Origin: Girardinichthys multiradiatus
Taxonomy: Eukaryota > Chordata > Actinopteri > Cyprinodontiformes > Goodeidae
Reading direction: 5' to 3'
DNA length: 64,000 bases
Assembly (NCBI RefSeq): GCF_021462225.1
Contig: NC_061804.1
Coordinates: forward strand, 3,573,001-3,637,000
Shown here: in pieces, positions 23,939 to 36,465 of the stretch
How positions within the stretch are numbered: the first letter of the stretch is position 1
How the letters are laid out: each line of letters begins with the position of its first letter
Translations under genes and position numbers: made by a program
Notes under the pieces: model-generated
Seen by the model: only the letters and a program-made list of their open reading frames with translations
What the model was told of the DNA's origin: nothing
Databases searched by the model: none

Positions 23939-25072
23939 CACAGCCATGGTTACAACAGGAAATGCGGTACGGACTTTTCTGGAACTTTCAAAATAAATTG
24001 CTTTAACCTATTTCCGGCACAACTTAGGAATTGGGGGTAACAGCGAACTTCCCATGATGCCACTGGCCGTATAAAACCACCACCTTTCCAAGGAATCGAT
24101 CTCTTCTAAGTGGGTCACCCGGGGGCCTGCACAGAGAGACACAGCGCACTAATGTCTCTTTGCTGGCAAACAGACAAAACTCTTCAACTGGATCCAAAGG
24201 TGTCATACGATCATCGATCATATGCACTAAGTTAAGAACGAATGAATTACTGTTCATGTATCCGGTATATTCATTCATGAACGAGGTGATTAAGGTACAA
24301 GCGTGGCTTGACTTTTCTCTCTGAGTTCAACAGATCAAACTGTGTTATAGAGAGTTCCCAGCAGAGACCTTGTGTCTACAACGCCGAGTGAAGCAGTTTT
24401 CCCGATCAGAAAGAAGGTGAAGCAGGACCGCATCACCGTGGTTATGGCATTAACTGTGCAGTTGGCCGGCCAACAGAACGAGCCGCCCTCCCCACAGCTA
24501 CGGAGGTTACTGGAAGCTAACCCTTTTGTTCACAGAGCTTTCTTCAAACTTCGTCGTCGCCCAGACAACTTTTCCTCAGAACGGTTCAGATACAAGGTTA
24601 GGGTCTGGGCAGAGTGATAGAAGTGATTTCGAATGAAATAATCTAGATGTTTTTCATTTTATGAAGTTTGGTTTTGTTTGTGTGGAACTCAGCTATCTTG
24701 GTGCTTGCCGGCTATCAGCTCAGCACGTGCTCAGTTTTGTGTTCTGTGTTTGTGTGTTTTGAAAGTTAAGGCAAACTTTATTTAAAGGGTGATTTTTAAA
24801 CACAGAAGATTGATCATAACACACCGTCCGCGCTTATGCACTTTAACCCTTTTATTAACCCTGGTATTTTAAAGGTATGTGTTTGATTCTGGTGCTAAGC
24901 TATCAGCTTCTTTTGTTAGCTTTAACTGCTAACAGCTAAGAACACGTGCTTACAAACTTGAACCCAATTTCTCCAGAAAGATTTGGTTCTTTTTCAAAAT
25001 ATTTCCTTAAATATTTTACCATTCCCTTAATAATATTTATTTAAATATTATTTTAATAAATAAAGGCATCTA
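23939..25072 (+). mobile_element. unidentified LTR-like element, copy 2, cut by a LINE
   Basis: Direct copy of the 19546 element: TGTTGGGACCCACAGCCATG at 23939, TATAAAACC at about 24071, CTGGATCCAAAGGTGTCATA near 24190, CTAACCCTTTTGTTCACAGA near 24517 and AATAAAGGCATCTAATGA at 25061. At about 25073 homology stops where the 3' end of a minus-strand LINE begins. The remaining third of the element is not found beyond the LINE. The two copies are about 4.4 kb apart in the same orientation. Confidence 0.75.
24372..24617 (+). CDS. small reading frame inside the TGTTGGGA element, 81 codons
   Basis: Not recognised. The frame starts MSTTPSEAVFPIRKKVKQD and is basic and arginine-rich near the end (LRRLLEANPFVHRAFFKLRR). 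Just before its stop it runs into a splice-donor-like AAG|GTTAGG at about 24596. In copy 1 the equivalent region (about 19980-20215) has no intact frame and carries about 45 extra bases after GTTCACAGAGC. It may be the 5' coding exon of an element protein, or a chance frame. The 5' start is uncertain. Confidence 0.3.
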   Translation: MSTTPSEAVFPIRKKVKQDRITVVMALTVQLAGQQNEPPSPQLRRLLEANPFVHRAFFKLRRRPDNFSSERFRYKVRVWAE

Positions 25073-26570
25073 ATGATTTCAATTCAAAAATACTTTATTA
25101 ATCCCAAAGGAAAATTAAATGTTGTTATAGCTCATATTATGAAGGTTTCCTCAAAGAGCCGTTGTAGATGCTGATGGCTGTGGGCAGGAAGGATCTCCTG
25201 TAGCGCTCCGTCTTACAGCAGATCTGAAGAAGCCTCTGACTGAAGACACTGTTGTTGTAAGACAGTCTCATGAAGAGGATGCTCAGGGTTCTCCATAATG
25301 TTCTTCATTTTATGAAGAATCCGTCTTTCCACAATGATCTCCAGAGGTTCTAGAGGAGTTCCCAGAACAGAACCAGCCTTTTTTATCAGCTTGTTGAGTT
25401 TTTTTAAGTCCCTGGCTCTGATGCTGCTTCCCCAGCAGATGATGGTAGAAGAGATCACACTTTCCACAACAGACTTATAGAAGATATGCAGCATCTTGCT
25501 GCAAACACCAAAGGACCTAAGCTTCCTCAAGAAGTACAGTCTGCTCTGTCCCTTCTTGTAAATGGCTTCACAGTTGCATCTCCACTCTAGTCTGTTGTCC
25601 AGGTGAACACCGAGGTATTTATACTCCTCCACCACCTCCACTTCTTCTCCCATGATAGAAATAGTTTTTGACTTATTCCTGTTCCTCTTGAAATCTACAA
25701 TCATCTCCTTTGTTTTAGTCACGTTCAACATGAGATGATTGTTTCCACACCATGCCACAAAGCGGTCCACCACCTTCCTGTACTCAGCTTCTTGTCCATC
25801 TCTGATCCACCCCACGACTGCAGAATCATCCGAGTATTTCTGCAGATGACAGGAGTCTGTCTTGTACTGGAAGTCTGAGGTGTACAGAGTGAAAAGAAAT
25901 GGTGAGAGTACCGTCCCCTGTGGTGCTCCTGTGCTGCTGACTACCTGGTTAGACTCACAACCCTTCAGTCTCACAAACTGTGGTCTGTTTGTCAGGTAGT
26001 CTTTGATCCAGGAGATTGTTGAGGCCTCCACCTGAGTCTTCTGGAGTTTCTGACAAAGCAAATCAGGTTGGATTGTATTAAATGTTCTGGAGAAATCAAA
26101 GAATATGATCCTCACAGTGCTACTGGCTTTGTCCAGATGACAGTGGGTTTGTTGAAGCAGGTGTATGATGGATCTTCAACTCCAACTCCACAGCGATAAG
26201 CAAACTGAAGGAGGTCCTGATAGTTTATTGTTTGCTTACTTAGGTGGATCAACAGGAGTCTCTCTAGAACCTTCATTGTGTGGGATGTCAGGGCAACAGG
26301 TCTACAGTCATTGAGGACTGATGGGTGAGTTTTCTGTGGTACCGGAACAAGACAGGAGGTCTTCCCCAACGCCGGAACCTTCTTCTGGGCCAGGCTAAGG
26401 TTGAAGAGGTGCTGCAGAATCCCACAGAGCTGCTCTGCACAGGCCTTCAGGACTCTAGGGCTGACATGATCCGGACCTGCAGCCTTATTCCTATTCAGTC
26501 TCTCCAGTTGCATCTTCACCTGACTTCTTGAGACACACAAGTGGAGGCGAAGGAAGCATCAGCATCTTCT
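25073..26570 (-). mobile_element. Rex1/Babar-like LINE, 5'-truncated
   Basis: Non-LTR retrotransposon on the minus strand. The 3' end lies at about 25073 with TACTTTATTAATCCCAAAGG just inside, a phrase typical of fish Rex1-type LINE tails. The coding remains cover the C-terminal reverse transcriptase; the endonuclease part is absent, so it is a truncated insertion into copy 2 of the TGTTGGGA element. Assignment to the Rex1/Babar (CR1-like) group is from recall of these motifs, not from a search. Confidence 0.85.
25213..26540 (-). pseudogene. LINE reverse transcriptase, frameshifted
   Basis: The upstream frame (26540 down to 26112) has LNRNKAAGPDHVSPRVLKAC and LNDCRPVALTSHTMKVLERL. The downstream frame (26115 down to 25213) has IIFFDFSRTFNTIQPDLL, GAPQGTVLSPFLFTLYTSDF and the catalytic box YSDDSAVVGW. 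It ends with the thumb region EYKYLGVHLDNRLEW and the WGSSIRARDLKKLNKL helix typical of this LINE group. The two frames are separated by a frameshift near 26160; both sides otherwise read cleanly. The protein would copy LINE RNA at the target site. Confidence 0.9.
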
Positions 26571-26627
26571 GATATGATTGAAGGCAAACATGTAGAAATA
26601 AATTAATTGGGTAAAACATGATATCAG

Positions 26628-26705
26628 GATGCTTCCTGGACATTTCCTTTTTAAGGTTTTCCAGAATAATCCCATCGGGAGGAGATCCCGAGACAATCCC
26701 AAACC
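26628..26705 (+). mobile_element. LINE fragment, plus strand
   Basis: GGATGCTTCCTGGACATTTC...CATCGGGAGGAGATCCCGAG aligns with the sense strand of the LINE at 47492-47935 (the PPERFPREVFQARPTRRRPRG region). Diverged and short; alignment by eye. Confidence 0.5.
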
Positions 26706-29700
26706 ATTTTCTGATCATGTCATTTTGATACATTGCAGTATTTTAAAAGTGTCTAGTATAGAAGTGACCAGAGTTTTGGTGAGATTTTATGATTTTGACA
26801 AAACTATTGTACAAAAGCAAAATTAGTTGAAAAACTGTCAAGAATATATTTTTTAGCAATTACTGAATAATATGCATTCATTCGGTTTGTAGTTATTTTA
26901 ATGCAGTAGACCTCCACAATTTAACTTTAATGCACCGCAGCTTAAAAACAGTCATAAAAATCAGTTTCTTCAGATAGTGAAGAAATATGTCTTGATGGAA
27001 ACCCATAAGATGCACTGGTGACTGATACCCAATTTAAATATGCTCACCAGACCCAGGCTACTGTGGAATAGTTTACACTACTTCGTGTTGGTCTCTTACA
27101 TAAAATCCCAATAAAATACATTAAGGTTTCTGGTTGCTCGCTATTGGCTACTTTGTCACCTGGATGCCAAAATGTCAACAAATACAGTATCCTAAACATA
27201 CTGCATGTATAAATGTGTTCAATTAGGTTCCTAAAACTACTTAAATCTAACTTTAAGCTTTCAAAAACACACCAAAGTTTTTCATGATTTCATAATTTAT
27301 TCCAGAAAGATGAAGCCAAAGTGGTCATTTTTAAAACTCTTGGTTTACCATTATATTCAGATGTGATTTGAGTTTTAACCTTAAAATTGAAAGAAACGTC
27401 TCATATTTGCTGCAGTCCAGACCTCTGATATTTTTGAAGTCTAATATTAAAACTCAACAAGCTTCACTCTGAAAGAAAAATGGGATAATACTACTTCCTC
27501 GCTTTTTTAAAAGATGGAGTCAAATAGAATGACTTGCCATGTTAAACTGGACATTTAAAGAGGCTCCTTCTTTAACATTTTAGACAGTCTGAGAAGCTCT
27601 TATCTTGTGTGTTGCTTGTAAATCTTTCGAGTTTTTTTTCTCTCAGTAAGCAACCTTTCTGTAATAGAAAGAAAAATTTATTTTCAGCAGATGTCTGATT
27701 AATGTTTTTGATCCACACAGCCTACACCCTTGCAGAATTTATCCTCTATTTTTTACTGTTGCCATTTTTTTTGTCTCATAATGAACTCTGAATAAGCCAG
27801 TGAGTCTGGCATCTGATAGTGTTTGTTTGTCTAACAAGAAAGATTAAGATTAAATTTTAATTATAATTATTATTATTAATCAAAGATAATCCCTTCTCTT
27901 TACGCCGCCAGGCCTGGTGTCTCAACACTGGCTTTTTCAGAACTGGGCTATTGAAGATAAACATCTTTCCAACCACTACATCTTGTATTTTTTTAACAGT
28001 GCACTTTATCCTTATTTCCCATCGGAGGCATCTAATTGAGTGTGTAACTATGAAGAAATCCTGAAGGGCGAAATGTCACCAGCAGCCCAAATAAGCAGTG
28101 TCTTTTTTTTCCACTGGGCTTCCAGCCTAAATGTGTCCCACACAATGCTTTCTTTATCCTTTATTTTCTGCACCAATAAGCAACAAATAAGACAAACTGA
28201 GGGTAGCGGGGCAGTCATGCTCGTTCTTCTTTTCTCAATCTGTAGGATCCTGATAAGCAAAGGCCTGGCAGCAGGGTGGAGGGGAAACATTGTTTAATTT
28301 CCCCTCCATCTGCGTTCCTTCCTCCTTTTGCCTTCTGCTCCCCAACCTCAGGGAGGACGGTTAGGAAAATTGTGTCTCTGATGATCACTTATTAGTTTAA
28401 ATCTGATGTGCAAGGCTTGGCAGGATTCAGAAGAGGAAACCTCATGGCATTCCAACCCTCGATGCAGAGATATAAGATTTCAGGTTAGGACTGAATAATT
28501 CAATAGCATCCATAGGTTAATATTTACATTTAAATCAATATTCAACGTCACTTCAAAGCTAGCCTCAGATCCGATCAAGTTTCAAATGTTTAGGATTTTA
28601 TAGTTAGTCTGTAAAATATCTTTATATTGCATTATACATTTTATGTCATTCCATGATGTACTAGGTGTTCATGCAAGGAAACAGCTATCTGACAGTTCTG
28701 GCAGTTTGCTGCTTTGGAACATGAAGGTGTGTGTTAACATGATGCCAAAATGGAAAGACATCAGCAATGCAGTTAGAGAAGCAACTGTTACAGCCCATTG
28801 TTCTGGGAAGGGCTGTAAAACCATGTCCATTTAACCTAAACTCCTTCATTTTACAGAAACAAATAGTATCCACAGACATCAGGGTAGACATCTCTCCAAA
28901 TTCACTCCAAGGTCAAAGTGTGCTGTGGTTAGAGAAAATGCATAAAAAAACCAAGAGCTCATTCTCAGAACCTGCAGGACTAAATTAGCATGAGAGATAT
29001 TAACTTTCCTGAAAAAAAAAACTTTCATTAAAAAAAGTCTGCACAATCAGCCTTGTTTGGAAGGGCTCAATAGGAAAGCAATTTCTTTCCAAAATAACAC
29101 GGCAGCTAGACTTAGGTTTGCAAAGTTTAATCTGAAAGAACCGTTATACTTGTGGAACAATGTCCTTTCACCAGATGGGACCATAGCTTGGTCAAAATGC
29201 ACAGTAATATGTTTTGAGAAAACCAAATATAACGTCAGCATGGTGGTGGTGAGCTGATTATTTGGGTTTTTTGCTGTCATTTGCTGTCAAGTTTACCATG
29301 AACTGCTCTGAATACCATGTGGTACCTCCACATGTAAAGGAACTACATGGCTTAAGGGCAGCAAAGGTTCAGCATAGATTTCAGGTTCATTGAGTGCGCT
29401 GTAACTAATAGCAGATTGAAACTCAAGCAGACTAAATGATGAAATTAAATCCAAAGATGCTTTAATTATTCCTTTGGGTTTTTTATTTTCACTTGAACAG
29501 ATTTTTTTTAGTCCAGTTATACAGAATTAATGTTATGTTAGACGTTGAATATGTCTTTAAATAATTAATAAAGCCTTAAATGTTTTACATTACAACAAAG
29601 TGACATTTTAACAATGGCTTAGACACTTTTTATATCCACTTAGTTTTCTTTGAGTTCTGATGCCAACAAGCTGTCTGTTAAGCTTAGATGACATTGAGCC

Positions 29701-31455
29701 CGAAGAAGTTCATCTTTGACTGTACCTATTTATTCTGCATAGTGCAATATTTAGTTTTTTAAATGATGTTTTTCAGTGATGAGCCTAGATTACAGAGAAA
29801 CACACACAGTCTCAAACCGCCAGATGACAGGAAATGAACACCTGCAGAACACCAGTAACCTTCTCTTAAATAAATCTGTCATTTAAAGTGAAGCCTGCAC
29901 TCTGTATGCCGGCTTAAATCCAACTGAGGTTCCTTGTTTGCATGTGTGAAATCCAGTGTGACATTACTGCAGGTGAAAGTATCAGAGCAACTCAACATCC
30001 TGAAAAATTACTTTAATAAAAGCTATAAAGAACTGTGCTCAGAGGACATGTCATTTATTTTGCTCTCCGTTGGCTGATGAATTTTCAACCACTCAGCCAA
30101 AATCCATTAAACCCAAACTGAAAAATAAAGTGGGCTCCATATTTTTTCATCAAATATCCCATCCTGGACTCCTAATGTGTAGCAGTGATGAGGTTTATGG
30201 AGCAGCCATCAACAAAAGTAAGTCTGTGTTAGCACAAGGTCACACTCAGGTTAAAGCTCCATTGAAAACTGTGTTACAGGCTCTGCTAACGTGTCACTTT
30301 CCCTCTCCGTCTCTGCCTGCCTCTGCTGATTCCATTCATTTCCCTCCTATTCAGTCAACCTCTATTCAGTTCTGCCCAATTTACTAGCATGAATGCCATG
30401 TTGTGTTGCTCTGCCAAAGAGGCTGACTTCATTTAGCTGCTTTGTGAGAGGATACTGTTTATTATTGCAACAACAGATTCATTAAGATCCAGGTTTCCCT
30501 TTGCCTCCTTTCCTCTGCTGTTCTATCAGTGCAAACCTCATGATCTTCATCCTAATCAATTAACTATAACACTAAGCTAGAAATTAAAGTTTATGAGCTT
30601 TGCTATACTCACTTATGATCCACTGTTTTTCTGAAAACACAGTGTTTATCATGATTTATCTATCAACTGTAGCTTCCAAATACTCTTAGAGCAAAGTTTC
30701 GCAGTAAATACCTACATAAAATGCAATATGGAAAAACCAAGGGACATTTCTTTGTTTAGCATTAGTCATACACAAGATAATTCAAGTGTTTTATGGGAAA
30801 ATGAAGGAACAAAACTAAAGTCTCCCCAAGTGTGATGACTCTGGATATGTGTGCGCTCATGTAAAACAGATGGAGCTGGAATAAGAGGACAAATTACTTA
30901 TTAACTGGGGTCATGTGCCAAGAGATGTGTAAAGTTGTTTGGTTTAAACATATGTATGACAGGAGATGTAATACTCTATATTATGATCTGAGCTAGAAGG
31001 AGGATACAGATGTTGAATAAATTTGTTGATCTGAATTTTGAGAATATCCATTTCTTGAAATTACAGCCCACCACAGCCAACTGAACGATAATGCAGCTAA
31101 TGAAAGAACTTCACTCAAAAAAAGAAAACTGGGTGATACCTTATCCTAAGTCTAACATGTAGCTTCTACATTAAAAAAAATGTTTAATTTAAAATGTACT
31201 CAAATAACCTATGTTAAAACAACTTAATTCTAGTGGATTAATATTGCAAATCACATCTGCTTACAACTCCAAAATAGTAGGAAGTGGCAGTAATGTGCCT
31301 TTGTGTCTATGTGTCAGATGTTGTATGTTGTAGACTGATTTCTCAAAAGCCACTTGAGCTTTTATGGCTACTTGGTCAGAATGTAAGAATCCAGTCTAAA
31401 AATAAATCACAGATGTTTTTCTTTAAACAGACATGACATAATGCCTGTTAATGAC
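26706..31455. other. intronic stretch, no gene
   Basis: Plain AT-rich intron 2 sequence. No exon, terminal repeat or recognisable transposase. The somewhat richer segment around 27900-28330 (CAGGCCTGGTGTC, GGCCTGGCAGCAGGGTGG) has no coherent frame. Confidence 0.5.
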
Positions 31456-31797
31456 TGTTGGGCACTGCAGTTCTTGCTGTATAGTAGCGTGTCCTGCGGG
31501 TCACTGTGTGTCATGTGACGTGCCGTGGGGGAGGGAGGATGTGTAGAGTTCATGTTCATTGGTAATAATTTGTTAGCTTGTTTAGCATTGCACTTTTAGT
31601 GTTAGTCTGTTTTTGATTCTCTAGTTAATGTGTTCATTATGTGTTTGTGTTTCAGCAGGGTAACCTTGAGGGAGGAAGGTAGTTGGCATGAAGTGTTGTG
31701 GAGTTGTTTGTGAATGTCTAAATAAACGGTCATCAATTCGCTGTCCGTGTTCCCTTATCGGTAGTTAGTGGTGAAATGCAATACTGACACTGTTACA
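31456..31797 (+). mobile_element. possible small solo LTR
   Basis: Starts TGTTGGGCACTGCAG and ends GACACTGTTACA, with AATAAACGG at about 31721 followed by a GT/TTCCCTT stretch, as in an LTR polyadenylation region. Flanks TGAC/TGAG give only an imperfect duplication. Confidence 0.45.
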
Positions 31798-33961
31798 TGA
31801 GTTCAAGCAACTGCTAGACGTTCTGATCAATTGATTTGTGAGTTGTACTACTTTAAAAAGTAGCTGTAACTACCCTAATAAGCTTGCTCATAATAATATC
31901 ACAAGTTAAATGTTTGTACATAACATTTACACTTAAACACCTAGTGGGTTTGCGCCTTGGTAATTAAAAAACACAAATACATCATGTTTGCCCGACATAA
32001 TTACATTTAGTTCACTCAACACAATAGTTTTCTGCTAAATTAAATCCTTTTATTTAGGTGGAAATTATTTGCATAATTGCTGCATAATAACTGAGAACAA
32101 GTTATTTTTTGATTGTTCTTAAAGAAGGAAAATAACACTTGAAACATGTTATTATTGTAGGTAAAAGACCAGAGAGCTCAAACTATAGCAAACTGGTAGA
32201 AAGGTTGCTGATGTCCATTTCCCTCACCTTTTTGGGCTTTTTGGGCACAAATATCAGGTGGTAAAATATCTTCTAATCCAAAAATAATTTTTGGTTACAG
32301 AAAATCAACAAATCATGATGAGATAAATCGTCACTGCAGGTCTTTTTCCCTTTTAGCAAAGCAAATGAGTAATTTTCAAAAATAATTTTCTGGTGTACTA
32401 ACAGCCAGTCATGACTGAATGAACAATGGACTATGGTAATTATCATAAATGGAGTGGTTGAGTAGCTTCAGGGACAACCATAACACAAACCCTTGTGTTT
32501 TAGTTGATTTTTAAATTGAATTGTTTCGTCTACAATAAAACTTACAAAAGAGAATGTGCTGCCACTGAATAGCAACAAAGTAAAGGTACTCTTACTTTCT
32601 CCAAATATGCAGCTATGAAGGGAAAGTGGATGAGATTTGTAAAAGTAAAGAAGATGGATTTTTCTCTCCATTTTATACAATTCCTGCCCCGGGTGTTATG
32701 AGACCAGTGGGATTTTTACTTCAAGGTAAGGAACAAGAAGACACAAAACAACTCATGTCCCTGCTTCAGCAGCAAGCTTTGGCAGAATCAGCAACCAGAC
32801 CATGAATGTGACTGTTGGCATCAGTGGTGAACAATACTTTTTATGTGTCCTTTGTCATTACAGAATGTCAGCTGACATTGGTGGATCACTTTATTAAAAA
32901 GCAAAATCAATAACCAATCTCTTCCAACATTTCTGTTTGTTTACTGACAATACCTACCTGCAGCATCAGAACTTTTGATAAAGTGTCTGAGCCAAATACG
33001 TATTTGAAGTTCTCTCAACTAATACACTGTGTTCATTGGCTTGAAGTGACTTTTTGGACAAAATGACATGTTGTGAGAAAAATGCCTGCAGATGACCTTA
33101 CAGTTTTAATAGTTTTAGACATTGTCCTTAGAAATATGGTTTTGACAACTACATCACAGCAGTGCAATTAAACCCTCATAGGTAAAACACAGAATGAATA
33201 TGTATGGAAAATGTTGACTTACTCCTGCTTTCATTAACTGCAGCTGTGTTTTACACAATCACTGCACGCCTCCTTTATCTAATGATTCATAACATGAGAG
33301 TTACAATCCTGCATGAGAGCTCAGATTAGGTTTACCGGAATATTGTAAAGGATGTCTTTTGAATCAGGCAGCTTGCCACAAGCAACTCTTTTTTTTTCCC
33401 CCCCACGTGTCCTGTCACAGCGGTTCAGGAATATCATATGGCTGAGCTAGTTGCCTATGTGTGCCAGGGCAGCTTGGCTCTACACAAGCAATTATTCACT
33501 ACTGTGGGGAAATCACAGTAGCATCAAATGTATCATTTCACTGTGCTAACAGTAAAACAGCTCCCAGGTAGAGTTTCAGTCTGTCAAGTCTCCAAGCAAC
33601 TGACTCGAAGGCATATCTTGTGACTTCCTCTTCTTCACAATTTAAATTCAAGCTGGAGACTTTGCTATCACCACTTTCTTGTTTGGTGGCCATTGTGTTT
33701 TGCATTGAAGACTAAGTTAGGGATCATGATGATGATGTCCTCACTTGTATCAGCATGTCCTTATACATTTTGCTTTAAATGTGAAAATCTGAGATAATAG
33801 AAAAATCTCATCTTATTGGATTTGCAGGATTTAAAAAACAAAAAGTATCCTGTCTGCAACTCAGGCAATGCTTTTTAACCAAGACTTGTGCAATGAAAAG
33901 CCTTCATTTCAGTCACAGGAAAAACATAAAATCTTTAATTTGTTGAACTGAATTTGATCAG
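31798..33961. other. intronic stretch, no gene
   Basis: AT-rich non-coding sequence; nothing recognised. Confidence 0.5.
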
Positions 33962-34291
33962 GGGCTGCAGTTGGTAGCACTGCGCCACCGTGCAGTGCTA
34001 CAGTTGCCTTGCAGCAAGAAGGTCCTGGGTTCGATTCGGGGGTCTTTCTGCATGATGTTCTCATCGGGTACTCCGGCTTCCTCCCACAGTCAAAAGACAT
34101 GCCTGTTAGGTTAATTTGTCTCTAAATTGTCCTTAGGTGTATGAATGAGTGTGTGCATGGTTGTTTGTGTGTTGCCCCGCGATGGACTGGCAACCTGTCC
34201 AGGGTGTACCCTGCCTCTCGCCCGTAGACTGCTGGAGATAGGCACCAGCTTCCCCGTGACCCACTATGGAAAAAGCGGTAGAAAATGATTG
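33962..34291 (+). repeat. tRNA-derived SINE with target duplication
   Basis: The tRNA-like head contains a B box GGTTCGATTC (34028-34037) after GTAGCACTG and CCTTGCAGCAAG phrases. The tail carries GCGATGGACTGGCAACCTG, TCCAGGGTGTACCCTGCC, TGGAGATAGGCACCAGC and AAGCGGTAGAAAATGATTGA. A 15-bp direct repeat flanks it (33947-33961 and 34292-34306), with one mismatch. This supports LINE-mediated insertion. Fragments of the tail occur at 2438, 53417 and 61826. Confidence 0.85.
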
Positions 34292-34306
34292 ACTGAATTT
34301 TATCAG

Positions 34307-36265
34307 ACACTAAACAAAGTATGGGAGGAGCATGATTAGCTAATTTCTTTCTAAAGTTAATAGAACTGTTTACTGCTGATTGGAACAGGCTGTTGAACAC
34401 AACATAAAAGCTTAAGAGAGGTCTATATAAAAGAAATAAAGGCTAATTTGATGTTTTAGTTGGTGGAAATCAGGAGGGTTCATGATTTATTCTGGACCCC
34501 TCCTATAACACACCAGCAACTCTCAGTAAATAGCTTTTTAAAGCCTCATATAGCTCCAAACAAAGCAACACAAGATATATGCTTTACAGATTTCTTTCCA
34601 TAGTATCTTTGGATTTAGTCTATTGCTATTAACTGTTTTCCTCTAACATCAAAACTGGAAAAGTCAGACTAAACTGGTTGTGGGTATTACAATTAGCATG
34701 AATGATTTTACAGAGCAAACCTTAAGCTCAGAAAAAATAGTTCCACACAACCCAAACTTCTTTTTTGTCCTGATATGTTGACTTACAGGGTATCTGTATA
34801 AAGCTGTTAATTTATCTTGTCTAACCCGAGTCAAGCCTAAAACGCCAATTTCCAAAATGGAGTGTGTGTACACTTGAGACAATGTGAATATAGGACTACA
34901 GGAAAATAACAACCAGAAGTCCCCTGAGAGGCCAGTCCTCCAATAAAAGAAGCTCAACAGATGTGACACAAGGCTGAAACTCATCATAGATTAGTCACCA
35001 ACTAGATGTCCACCTGGCTGAGACAGCCAGCTGACTCAGCATTATTTCTGTGCCTCAGTCTTTCTGATAGATGTGCCTAAAAGAAACAAGTTGAAGAAGA
35101 GCAGAAAGTGAGGTGGGCTTGTCTGGGTTGCTTTTCCTAAAAAGTTTGTTGTATAAAAACTGAATGTAATGTTTCTGTAGTGACACAAATGGTGTGTTTC
35201 ATGTGGATCATTTTTAAGTTAATCATGGCAACAAAACTGACTTTTGGTATCACATAGATCAGATCGTACTGTAACTATTTCTACAAAGAAAAGTTGGCAT
35301 TGTTATTCCTGTTCCAGAAAGAGCAGGTGTTTGTATTTGTGCTGTTATTCAGTCAGTATTGAAGCTAAAGCAGGTTTGTCCACAAAGCTTTTATCAGTCA
35401 TGTTCTTTGAGTAAGCGTAAATCTCTTGTGGTCCCCAGCCGCTCCCACAGCATCTTCCTGCACAGATGCAAACCACTGTCTGCGCTGAACACCATACATA
35501 TGCTGGAGAATTGCATCCCATGTGTTCACAATACAGAGTGGTGCATTGATTTCTTCTGCTCTTGTTTGGGTTCTTTTAGCCTCAATTATTTGTGCGAGGT
35601 CAGACAGTTTTGGTTTCAAACTCAGTAAAAAGACACAAAAGTGTCCGATTGTCACACCCGTTCTGCATTTGATCATTCATTCCTTCAGCATATTTTCAGT
35701 CCAGTTTCCTTTGTGGACTGTCAGAACATTTATTGATTTATTCATGTTCCCATTTTATTATCTCATTTTGCAACATTCATCTTCATTAAATACAACATTT
35801 TAGCTTGTTGCAGACTTGCTCCTAGTCTGTTTGAAGCTCCTCCATCCACTCATTTGATAATTGAATGTAACTCAATAAATTAATGCCTCATGGTGGAAAA
35901 ATCTCCAGATGGATAAACTCATTAAAATTATGCAACCAACTGTTGAATCAGCAGCACATTTAGTGTACCGATGTGTCTCCAAACAGCTGGCAGTTGCATA
36001 AAATACAAAAGAGACAATTCCCTTTGAAGCTTTTTTTGGTTTACTGTTCTGATCCATAAATTTACATTTTTTGTGGCTCAACTTGACACAAATATACTTC
36101 TTGTCTTTGTGGCCAAATAGTTTAATCTTAGTGTCATCTTGCCACTTAAATATTTCCCCTGAAGGTTTTTGGCCCATGCATGTGGGCCGTTAGAAATTTC
36201 ATTTGTGCCTGAAGGGGTTGATTAAGAAAATGTATGCTTTTTCTATGGCTTGCTACAAGACATTT
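34307..36265. other. intronic stretch, no gene
   Basis: AT-rich intron. A minus-strand frame at 35398-35676 looks slightly protein-like (AKRTQTRAEEINAPLCIVNT) but has no known domain. Confidence 0.45.
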
Positions 36266-36269
36266 AACC

Positions 36270-36440
36270 CAAGTTTAGTAGCAATGCATTACATTTACTC
36301 CGTAACATTTACTCAAGTAGCTTTTTGGATAAATTGTACTTGTGAGAGTAGTTTTAATGTGGAAGACTTCTACTTTTACTTGAGTAGATTTAGGGGGATG
36401 AAATGTGACTTTTACTCTGTTACACTGGGCTTGTGCCATT
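36270..36440. repeat. ACTTGAGTA-type repeat, left piece
   Basis: Repeated TTTACTCAAGTA, TTTTACTTGAGTAG and GTGACTTTTACTCTGTTAC phrases. Similar phrases occur at 40690-40805 (CTACTTTTACTTGAGTAAAC). Both look like parts of a fish DNA-transposon repeat. Exact ends unknown. Confidence 0.45.
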
Positions 36441-36465
36441 CCTTACCTTTACTTATGTTTTGAAT

